Positions 1 through 5,031 of a DNA stretch of 7,527 bases are shown here, piece after piece (position 1 is the stretch's first letter; each line of letters begins with the position of its first letter). Under the pieces are notes generated by a model. The model was not told where the DNA came from. It ran no database searches and saw only the letters and a program-made list of their open reading frames with translations. The position numbers and the translations under genes were made by a program. Source of the DNA: Acidobacteriota bacterium (GTDB lineage Bacteria > Acidobacteriota > UBA6911 > RPQK01 > JAPXNP01); the NCBI GenBank assembly GCA_030614585.1, contig JAUWTT010000183.1, positions 1 through 7,527 on the forward strand, written 5' to 3'.

Positions 1-5
1 GCGAC

Positions 6-104
6 AACCTGGAAGGTCATCCTCCCACCGGAAGATAAGCTTCCAGCTTGTCATGTTGCTTCAACACCTCGATCCTTTTTGAAAACCTGGAAGGTCATCC
101 TCCC
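6..104. repeat. 21-bp direct repeat, two exact copies, period 78 bp
   Basis: A 21-nt word beginning AACCTGGAAGG and ending CATCCTCCC occurs exactly at 6-26 and again at 84-104. The intervening 57 nt are not repeated. The word contains a small internal dyad (ACCT-GGA-AGGT). An exact 21-mer repeat within 100 bp is not expected by chance. Because the first copy lies six bases from the window edge, further copies may lie to the left. The identity of the repeat is unknown. Possibilities include a dispersed intergenic repeat, the end of a longer tandem array, or a paired binding site. Confidence 0.75.
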
Positions 105-130
105 CTCCTGGCCGTGAGGTAAAGGCATTT

Positions 131-157
131 CACGCAAAGCCCGCCAAGTTCGCAAAG
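131..157. repeat. Degenerate 9-bp tandem repeat (NNCGCAAAG type), three units
   Basis: Three consecutive 9-mers line up: CACGCAAAG (131-139), CCCGCCAAG (140-148) and TTCGCAAAG (149-157). From memory, strings of the form CGCAAAG repeated in 9-bp steps are common intergenic debris in several bacterial phyla. This looks like a short, eroded member of that class. It is non-coding and lies between the 78-bp-period repeat and the 6-bp periodic tract. Confidence 0.6.
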
Positions 158-180
158 GGAAGAGACGAAGTCAAAGTAGG

Positions 181-210
181 TTCTCGATTGCGTTTTCGAT
201 TACGAGCACG
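181..210. repeat. Degenerate 6-bp tandem repeat (NNNNCG), five units
   Basis: Cutting the sequence into sixes from 181 gives TTCTCG, ATTGCG, TTTTCG, ATTACG and AGCACG. Each hexamer ends in CG, and the periodicity stops at 210. The tract lies directly downstream of the leftward gene ending at 223. It is shorter than, but similar in style to, the 7-bp periodic tract near 3594. This suggests that both come from the same kind of slippage-driven or replicated intergenic repeat. Confidence 0.5.
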
Positions 211-222
211 AACGAAGAAGCT

Positions 223-912
223 TCACACTTCAACGCTGAGCAAGCCAAAGTCCGGCAACCCAAAGCGTTCCCAAAGTTTCTTCTCTAACTGTTTCGTCTG
301 CAGCTGGTCAAAAACTTCCTTGGAAACATGTTTTCTATAGACCTTCAGCTCTTTTCGACACTCCGCCTTTACCCTCTTCAGCTCATCCTTCTCCAAGTAT
401 TCCTGGAGATCCCAAGCAAGCGTAGAAGCGACCATCTGAAGTTCGCGATCCAGTTCCGGAAGATCGACTTCACGGCGTGTTTCGACCTCCTTCCTCAGTG
501 CAGCGAGTCGGCTGAGTGCTCGTTCAAAAGCTATACCTTCCCCCCGTTCCAGCCTCATGGTCAAGCGGTCCAGGTGACTAAGTACCTGTGCCTTCGACAA
601 GCCGATTTCCGGCTCAAGCCCGGCGTCAAAATCCTCACCCTCCGATCCGAGCATCGCCTCCTGGTACTCCTCGAATGCCTCCATAACGGCAGGGTGGCAG
701 TAAAAGAGCGTTGAAGGGGATCTCTTCCTCCGTTTAGAGGTTGACTCGAAGGACCGGTCGATTCCTCTCAACACCACGTGGAGTGGAATCCGGGTGTCTT
801 TCCAGAGTTCGATCAAGCACCAGTCGAGCGGTGATATCAGAAGGTGTCGTCCCCTCAATCTGACGAAATACTCTTCAATCTCAGTGAAGTAGTTGAAGTA
901 GTTCTCCGGCAT
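223..912 (-). CDS. Conserved protein of unknown function, 229 aa
   Basis: I cannot name a function. The protein has no signal peptide and no membrane segment, so it should be cytoplasmic. An N-terminal block of about 55 residues is rich in aromatic and hydrophobic positions (around residues 24-56: LLISPLDWCLIELW, then IPLHVVLRGIDRSFE) and looks like a compact folded module. A basic linker (KRRKR, 60-64) is followed by an acidic patch (about 89-101). A long charged helical region from about 104 to 215 could form coiled coil, and the C-terminus is hydrophobic (RFGLPDFGLL). From memory, similar proteins are annotated as hypothetical in acidobacterial genomes. The start ATG at 910-912 has only a weak ribosome site (GGTGAT region). 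The gene lies 137 nt downstream of coaX in the same direction and may share its transcript. Confidence 0.8.
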   Translation of the reverse strand: MPENYFNYFTEIEEYFVRLRGRHLLISPLDWCLIELWKDTRIPLHVVLRGIDRSFESTSKRRKRSPSTLFYCHPAVMEAFEEYQEAMLGSEGEDFDAGLEPEIGLSKAQVLSHLDRLTMRLERGEGIAFERALSRLAALRKEVETRREVDLPELDRELQMVASTLAWDLQEYLEKDELKRVKAECRKELKVYRKHVSKEVFDQLQTKQLEKKLWERFGLPDFGLLSVEV

Positions 913-1049
913 TTATCATCACCAACTTGCCTCGACCCAAGGCACTTCGAACGTTCGGTTCAGGAATCATTTTTCGACAGCCGTAACCGTCTCCCAGTAA
1001 GCGATGCGCCCGGCGTACCCAGCTTAGAGAATTCGAATCGACTCGCGCA

Positions 1050-1820
1050 TCACTTTCCTTTTAGCGTCTGCTCGTAGAAGATGCGGAGACCATACATCGT
1101 GAGGTTATCCTCGATTCGGTCGAATCCGTCAAACTCGGTGGCAATCAGTTTTGCCAAACCACCCGTGGCTGTAATATTGGCGCCACTCAATTCGCGGTCC
1201 ATGCGCCTGAGAATCTCGTCAACCAGGCCGACGTATCCATAGAAGATTCCCGACTGCATGCTCTCGACCGTTGAACGACCGATTCCGTGCTCGGGTCTCT
1301 TTATCTCGATGCGGGGGAGCTTGGCAGCTCGACTGAACAGAGCCTCCGCAGATATCCCGATCCCGGGGGCTATAATACCTCCTAAATACTCCCCTTCACG
1401 CGACACTGCATCAAACGTAGTCGCGGTGCCAAAATCAACGATAATTGCCGGCACCCCGAAAAGCTCACGGGCCGCAATGGCATTTACGATTCTGTCCGCG
1501 CCCACATCGGCCGGCTGAAAGTACCGGATCGGCATCAGGGATTGCTGCTCCGACTCCACAAAACACGGCTCCGCCCCGAACGATTCTCGGGAAAGTTCGG
1601 CGAAGCAATCGTTCAGGGGCGGGACAACTGAACAGATGACGACTGCTTCAACTCCAGTCATAGACACTTCGTGACGGGAGAACAGACTCCGAAAAAGGAC
1701 TCCATATTCGTCAGCCGTCTGGCCTCTGCGAGTGGAGATCCGCCATGAGTAACGAAGCCTGTCACCTCGGAAGAGGCCGAGGACAATGTTGGTGTTGCCC
1801 ACATCAACAACTAGAAGCAT
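1050..1820 (-). CDS. coaX: Type III pantothenate kinase
   Basis: CoaX phosphorylates pantothenate with ATP, the first committed step of coenzyme A synthesis, in the cytoplasm. The 256-residue length is normal for the family. The ASKHA-fold signatures are present in order: DVGNTN at residues 6-11 (phosphate-binding loop), SVVP at 64-67, GADR at 107-110 with the expected catalytic Asp109, DFGTATT at 129-135, GGIIAPG at 147-153 and a glycine-rich TATGG at 217-221. The start ATG at 1818-1820 is preceded by AGAGG at a suitable distance. The gene begins 32 nt after the purH stop on the same strand, so cotranscription with purH is likely. Type III kinases need a monovalent cation and are generally insensitive to CoA feedback; that is family knowledge and not visible here. 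Confidence 0.96.
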   Translation of the reverse strand: MLLVVDVGNTNIVLGLFRGDRLRYSWRISTRRGQTADEYGVLFRSLFSRHEVSMTGVEAVVICSVVPPLNDCFAELSRESFGAEPCFVESEQQSLMPIRYFQPADVGADRIVNAIAARELFGVPAIIVDFGTATTFDAVSREGEYLGGIIAPGIGISAEALFSRAAKLPRIEIKRPEHGIGRSTVESMQSGIFYGYVGLVDEILRRMDRELSGANITATGGLAKLIATEFDGFDRIEDNLTMYGLRIFYEQTLKGK

Positions 1821-1852
1821 AGGGACCTCTATCCGCGAACCTGCACTACAAC

Positions 1853-3409
1853 TTAGTGACGGAAATGCCTGATTCCTGTAAACACCATGGCAATTCCGTG
1901 TTCGTTCGCTGCGTCAATCACCTCCTGATCCCGGACAGACCCTCCAGGCTCAATGACGGCTCGAATCCCGTGACCGGCAGCCTCATCCAGACCGTCACGG
2001 AAAGGAAAGAACGCATCACTCGCCATGACCGCTCCGGCCAGGGATGACTGGGCCTTTTCTGCCGCAATTCGCGCCGAATCCACCCGGCTCATTTGCCCAG
2101 CACCAACTCCTATGGATACACCCTCCCTGACATACACGATGGCGTTTGATTTCACATGCTTGCAGAGTACCCAGGCGAACAAGAGATCACGAATCTCCTC
2201 TTCCTCCGGTTTTCGTTCCGTCACGACTTTCAGATCGCTTTCAGTGAGGTAGTATGCGTCACGATCCTGCACCAGAACTCCACCTGAAATCCGTTTCAGG
2301 TCAAATCCGGAGTGGGGTTTGGACGTACCGGTTCCGCTTGGCATCTCCATAATCCTGATGTTCTTCTTGCGGGCAAGAACTTCGACGGCCCCCGGTTCAT
2401 ACCCTGGCGCAATTACGGCTTCAACGAACAAGTTGCCAATCTCAGAAGCCGTTTCTTCGTCCACATTCCGGTTGAACGACACTATGGAGCCAAAGGCGGA
2501 CACCGGGTCACAGGTGAGGGCCTTCTGATAGGCCTCCCGGGGTGTCGACCCCAAGGCAGCACCGCAGGGATTGGTGTGCTTGATGATGGCACAGGCCGTG
2601 TCTTCGAACTCACGTATCAGACCCCATGCAGCATTAAGATCCAGGTAGTTGTTGAACGAGAGTTGCTTGCCGTGGTGCTGAACAGCAGCGACGATTCCGA
2701 TCGGAGGATGGAATTGAGGCCGATACAGCGCCGCCCGCTGGTGGGGGTTTTCCCCGTACCTCAACGAAGCCTCCTTCACCATGCTCAGATTCACAACCGG
2801 TGGCAACCCCTCATCGTCTGAGCTCATCTTTTCAAAGTAGCCCGAGATCGCAGCGTCGTAAGCTGCCGTGTGGTGGAAGGCCTTGCGGGCTAACTCCCAT
2901 CGAGTCTCCGCGGTAGTCGCACCCGCTCCGACTTTCATCTCAGCCGCTACCTTTGCATAATCTTCGGGGTCCACAACGACGGTTGTGTGGGCGTAGTTCT
3001 TGGCCGAAGCTCGAATCAAGGTCGGTCCACCTATGTCAATTTTCTCGATCGCCTCTTCGAGCGTCACGCCTTCTTTTTGAACCGTCTGACTAAACGGATA
3101 CAGGTTCACGACAACGAGTCCGATCGGAGGAATATCCTGCTCACGGAGAGTCTCGCGATGTGCCGGATCATCATGACGGGCCAGGATTCCCCCATGAATC
3201 CGAGGGTGGAGCGTCTTAACGCGACCATTCAATATCTCCGGGAAACCCGTATGATCGGAGACCTTCGTGTACGGAACACCACCCTCCTCGAGGGCCTTCC
3301 CGGTTCCACCGGTCGAAAGGATCTTCACCTGCATGTCAGCCAGGTTTCGACCCAGTTCAACAATTCCTGTTTTGTCCGAGACACTCAGCAAAGCAAACTC
3401 GATTTTCAT
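1853..3409 (-). CDS. purH: Bifunctional AICAR transformylase / IMP cyclohydrolase
   Basis: PurH carries out the last two steps of de novo purine synthesis: formylation of AICAR with 10-formyl-tetrahydrofolate, then ring closure to IMP. With the start at 3409 the protein is 518 aa, a normal length. The N-terminal cyclohydrolase domain shows SVSDKTGIVELG (9-20), STGGTGKAL (32-40) and RVKTLHP (63-69, with the expected Lys66). The transformylase part shows LRYGENPHQ (216-224), KHTNPCG (277-283, with the Lys-His pair), DPVSAFGS (301-308), KSNAIV (420-425), GAGQMSRVDS (436-445), SDAFFPFRDG (464-473) and the typical C-terminus TGIRHFRH. I chose the ATG at 3407-3409 over an in-frame ATG 39 nt upstream because AAGGAAGG precedes it and family members start at MKIxxALLSVSDK. 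coaX follows after 32 nt. Confidence 0.97.
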   Translation of the reverse strand: MKIEFALLSVSDKTGIVELGRNLADMQVKILSTGGTGKALEEGGVPYTKVSDHTGFPEILNGRVKTLHPRIHGGILARHDDPAHRETLREQDIPPIGLVVVNLYPFSQTVQKEGVTLEEAIEKIDIGGPTLIRASAKNYAHTTVVVDPEDYAKVAAEMKVGAGATTAETRWELARKAFHHTAAYDAAISGYFEKMSSDDEGLPPVVNLSMVKEASLRYGENPHQRAALYRPQFHPPIGIVAAVQHHGKQLSFNNYLDLNAAWGLIREFEDTACAIIKHTNPCGAALGSTPREAYQKALTCDPVSAFGSIVSFNRNVDEETASEIGNLFVEAVIAPGYEPGAVEVLARKKNIRIMEMPSGTGTSKPHSGFDLKRISGGVLVQDRDAYYLTESDLKVVTERKPEEEEIRDLLFAWVLCKHVKSNAIVYVREGVSIGVGAGQMSRVDSARIAAEKAQSSLAGAVMASDAFFPFRDGLDEAAGHGIRAVIEPGGSVRDQEVIDAANEHGIAMVFTGIRHFRH

Positions 3410-3443
3410 TTGCCATCCTTCCTTTTCTTCAAACCACTGCAGA

Positions 3444-3472
3444 ATCATATTTCCAGTTGTCCTTCAAGTCTA
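3444..3472 (-). promoter_or_regulatory. Probable sigma-70 promoter of purH-coaX
   Basis: Read on the minus strand, TAGACT (3472-3467) and TATGAT (3449-3444) are separated by exactly 17 nt. They match the -35 consensus at 4 of 6 positions and the -10 consensus at 5 of 6. Transcription would begin near 3437, leaving a leader of roughly 28 nt that contains the AAGGAAGG ribosome site. The longer in-frame start at 3448 would fall inside the -10 box, which also argues for the start at 3409. I see no clear purine-responsive operator or riboswitch. Confidence 0.4.
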
Positions 3473-3593
3473 GCGCTCGGACATGCCTCACTAAATAATC
3501 CGTCCACATCGACCAGTGAATCGGCGGTGGAAGCCCTGTGAATCGAACCTGCATTCCATGCGAACTTCCTGTGGATAGGGGGTCTTGGGAAAG

Positions 3594-3789
3594 TTCGAAC
3601 TTCGAACGTCGAACTTTCACCTTCCGACTTCGAGCCTCAAACTTCCTATTTTTCAGTTTGGGCAACGCGCCCTTGGATCTCGGGGTCTAGATATAGTCTT
3701 GAAGTCTTGGGTCTTGGAGCTTGGGGGTTGGGGGTTGGACGTTGGGGGCTCGGTCTTGCGGTCTTGAGTCTCGGCTTTGGGCTTTCTCG
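3594..3789. repeat. Degenerate heptanucleotide tandem repeat, about 28 units
   Basis: Cutting from 3594 in sevens gives TTCGAAC, TTCGAAC, GTCGAAC, TTTCACC, TTCCGAC, TTCGAGC, CTCAAAC and so on. After a more eroded middle, units from 3706 are CTTGGGT, CTTGGAG, CTTGGGG, GTTGGGG, GTTGGAC, GTTGGGG, GCTCGGT, CTTGCGG, TCTTGAG, TCTCGGC, TTTGGGC and TTTCTCG. The shared pattern is roughly N-T/C-T-C/G-G-R-N. The phase is held across about 196 bp, although the unit drifts from an AAC-ending to a GGG-ending form. The tract is non-coding and lies between two leftward genes. Heptanucleotide intergenic repeats (STRRs) are known from cyanobacteria; whether these are related cannot be said. Confidence 0.75.
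3709..3748 (+). other. Potential G-quadruplex within the heptamer tract
   Basis: The plus strand has GGG at 3709-3711, then GGGGG at 3723-3727, 3730-3734 and 3744-3748. These four G-runs of at least three are separated by 11, 2 and 9 nt. Two of the loops are longer than in the strictest quadruplex definitions, so a stable fold is only possible. The G-runs arise directly from the GTTGGGG form of the heptamer. Confidence 0.35.
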
Positions 3790-3898
3790 TGATCTCGAAT
3801 ATCTGTCGGCGACAGCCTCGTGAGAGTTGACCCAAACACAATCTGAAGCAGCACGGAAGCTAACCACTTTAGTTCGATATTTTCGTTCTTGACTTCCT

Positions 3899-3919
3899 CA
3901 AGACCCAAGACCCGAGACT
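3899..3919 (-). repeat. Inverted heptamer remnant
   Basis: CAAGACC (3899-3905), CAAGACC (3906-3912) and CGAGACT (3913-3919) are three heptamers in register, in the opposite orientation to the main tract. CAAGACCCAAGAC (3899-3911) is an exact reverse complement of GTCTTGGGTCTTG at 3704-3716. The two make a 13-bp inverted pair bracketing about 180 bp. The remnant ends 16 bp from the stop codon of the PilZ-AraC gene. Confidence 0.55.
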
Positions 3920-3935
3920 ATCCAAGCACCGCCGA

Positions 3936-4658
3936 TCAGCAGGGCCTCGCCATCTTTCTGAAAGCTGCGGGCGTCAGGTTGGTCCATTTCTTGAAGGTCC
4001 TCCGGAAGGTGGTCAAGTTGTCAAAGCCAACGCGCGTTGCCACTTCAGTAATAGTGTAGTCGCCACTGCCCATTAACCCGAGGGCCTTGCTGATCCTGAG
4101 GTACTGGAGCCAGCTTGAAAAAGGCACACCAACCTTCTCGTGGAAGAAGGTGGAGAAATAGGTCTTCTCCATGGCAGCTACATCAGCAACTAATTCGAGT
4201 GAAAGATCCTGCCAGTAATTCTCCGTAACGTAAGCGTGCACCCTGGACAGCCGTTGATAGTAATCAAAAGCTGCTTCATTCACTCGCTTTAGCTCGAAGT
4301 TCCAGCCGCAGAACAGGGAGGGCGCCGCCTCAGAACCATTTCCGTTGAGTTCTTTTCCGTTCTGAGCCGAATCGTCCACGCGAAATCCCCGGTCATCCGA
4401 ACCCAGAAAGTGGATCGCAAAGCCGAAGAGCCCTTCTGCGTGATTTGCAACACGGACCACTTCACCTAACATTTCCAACGCATTCCCGGTGGAAATGAGG
4501 AGCAGATCTCCCTTTTTCGGGGGTTGCTCAGTCACGAAGTAGGCGCCACCAATGCTTACGTTGTTGGCACGGATTGAGACGGATTCGCCTCCGGGGACGG
4601 CCAACGAGGTGGCTTCGAGCTCGAGGTCCATCCGTTCGTTTTTTCGTCTATTCTCCAT
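3936..4658 (-). CDS. PilZ-AraC fusion transcriptional regulator, 240 aa
   Basis: Two modules are visible. Residues 1 to about 90 form a PilZ domain with the c-di-GMP signature: RxxxR at Arg5-Arg9, and N-x-S-x-x-G at Asn33, Ser35 and Gly38, followed by the expected beta-strand pattern to about residue 85. A polar linker (about 95-125) leads to an AraC/XylS-type DNA-binding domain at about 138-236. Its first helix-turn-helix includes LELVADVAAMEKTYFSTFFHEKVG; its second contains ITEVATRVGFDNLTTFRRTFKKW and ends in LTPAAFRK, a classic AraC ending. No cupin sensor domain is present, so c-di-GMP is the predicted signal in its place. GAAAGGA lies 8 nt before the ATG. The protein is cytoplasmic and its targets are unknown. 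The neighbouring XRE gene and export operon are candidates, by proximity only. Confidence 0.9.
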   Translation of the reverse strand: MENRRKNERMDLELEATSLAVPGGESVSIRANNVSIGGAYFVTEQPPKKGDLLLISTGNALEMLGEVVRVANHAEGLFGFAIHFLGSDDRGFRVDDSAQNGKELNGNGSEAAPSLFCGWNFELKRVNEAAFDYYQRLSRVHAYVTENYWQDLSLELVADVAAMEKTYFSTFFHEKVGVPFSSWLQYLRISKALGLMGSGDYTITEVATRVGFDNLTTFRRTFKKWTNLTPAAFRKMARPC

Positions 4659-4724
4659 CGCGAGTGTCCTTTCCTCTATAGGTCTGCGCGCTGATTATCG
4701 TAACCCTCAGCCAGAGCAGAAATG

Positions 4725-4740
4725 TGTGGTTCTCGTCACA
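4725..4740. promoter_or_regulatory. CRP-like site with one mismatch
   Basis: TGTGG-TTCTCG-TCACA matches the CRP half-site arrangement TGTGA-N6-TCACA with a single deviation (G for A in the left arm). Its centre is about 74 bp upstream of the PilZ-AraC start codon and about 45 bp upstream of the start site implied by the GATAAT -10 element. That is close to, but not at, the standard activator spacing. One-mismatch matches are not rare, so chance is a real alternative. Confidence 0.25.
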
Positions 4741-4913
4741 GCTCAGAGAATCGTTTGATTGCGGAAGAACCGGTGGGAAGGACTCCAAGCGGGCTAGCTT
4801 GCTTCGCCGGCTGTTCTCGTGACCATTACGCCGGGACTCAAATGAACGAATTAAGGCCCCCCGACCTCAACCCCTGACGGTGAAATTCCCTGATTTCAGC
4901 ACTGGAAAAGGGG

Positions 4914-4950
4914 TGATCCAAAGAACTGAATCCTGATTCCAAAGAAGTGA
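4914..4950. promoter_or_regulatory. Paired direct repeat with a 21-bp period, possible operator
   Basis: TGATCCAAAGAACTGA (4914-4929) is followed by TGATTCCAAAGAAGTGA (4934-4950). The shared core CCAAAGAA (4918-4925 and 4939-4946) repeats at exactly 21 bp, two turns of the helix, so both copies face the same side of the DNA. Between them lies the dyad GAATC-CT-GATTC (4928-4939). This layout suits a dimeric or tandem-binding regulator. The adjacent XRE protein, acting on its own gene, and the PilZ-AraC protein, whose family favours direct repeats about two turns apart, are both candidates. Confidence 0.35.
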
Positions 4951-5031
4951 TTGTTCTCCCCAAACAGGCGTGTCGAGGCGAGGCCCCATCCGCTGCTACG
5001 ATGCCTCTCGACGGACAAGATTGGAGGAACA

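Larger units (their letters stand above)
1..222. other. Gene-free left edge carrying several short repeats
   Basis: I see no credible coding frame here. The stretch contains a 21-bp direct repeat (6-26 and 84-104), a short 9-bp periodic tract (131-157) and a short 6-bp periodic tract (181-210) that ends just before the stop codon of the leftward gene at 223. It is therefore the 3' flank of that gene. A small inverted repeat, GGAAG-N5-CTTCC, sits at 30-44, and the palindrome GAAGCTTC at 217-224 overlaps the gene's stop codon. Neither is followed by a T-run that would make it a convincing intrinsic terminator for leftward transcription. Confidence 0.6.
3410..3935. other. 526-nt intergenic region between purH and the PilZ-AraC gene
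   Basis: This holds the likely purH promoter (3444-3472), a long 7-bp periodic degenerate repeat (3594-3789) with G-runs in it, and a small hairpin CTGTC-GGC-GACAG near 3805. A short stretch of the same heptamer in reverse orientation lies at 3899-3919. Open frames on both strands inside the periodic tract are by-products of the repeat: a 7-nt period gives a 7-codon protein periodicity with Lys/Arg/Ser-rich or Pro-rich text, and no homologous protein is suggested. I see no RNA gene. Confidence 0.6.
4659..5031. other. Divergent regulatory region between the PilZ-AraC and XRE genes
   Basis: This 373-nt region carries the promoters of two divergent regulator genes. On the PilZ-AraC side, minus-strand GATAAT (4699-4694) is a good -10 candidate giving a leader of about 29 nt, but its -35 is poor. 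A CRP-like near-palindrome (4725-4740) lies just upstream of it. On the XRE side a direct repeat with a 21-bp period (4914-4950) and the dyad GAATC-CT-GATTC (4928-4939) lie 80-115 bp before the probable start. I could not pick a convincing -35/-10 pair for the XRE gene. No open frame here looks coding. Confidence 0.5.

Noticed and set aside
6..104. Start of a CRISPR array
   Set aside because: A 21-nt repeat with a 57-nt spacer is outside the usual range, only two copies are visible, and no cas gene is present.
948..957. Palindrome CGAACGTTCG between the 229-aa gene and coaX
   Set aside because: A 10-bp palindrome alone is weak evidence, it is not followed by a T-run, and it sits within the upstream flank of the 229-aa gene without a matching promoter.
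2312..2821. Plus-strand open frame of 169 codons inside purH
   Set aside because: It lies wholly opposite a well-supported enzyme gene whose motifs are intact along the same stretch; the text has no recognisable domain.
3530..3560. GGTTCGATTC on the minus strand, resembling a tRNA T-loop
   Set aside because: The flanking five bases on each side are not complementary and no acceptor or anticodon stem can be built, so this is not a tRNA.
3429..3665. Minus-strand open frame of 78 codons upstream of purH
   Set aside because: Half of it is a direct translation of the 7-bp periodic repeat (Lys/Arg/Ser/Phe-rich text), it overlaps the likely purH promoter, and no ribosome site or recognisable domain is present. 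Another frame in 3443-3580 reads fairly protein-like, ending at 3445, but lacks a start and any support.
4675..4697. TATAGA/TTACGA as the PilZ-AraC promoter
   Set aside because: The 17-nt spacing fits, but transcription would start inside the ribosome site and leave almost no leader. GATAAT at 4694-4699 is a better -10 candidate.
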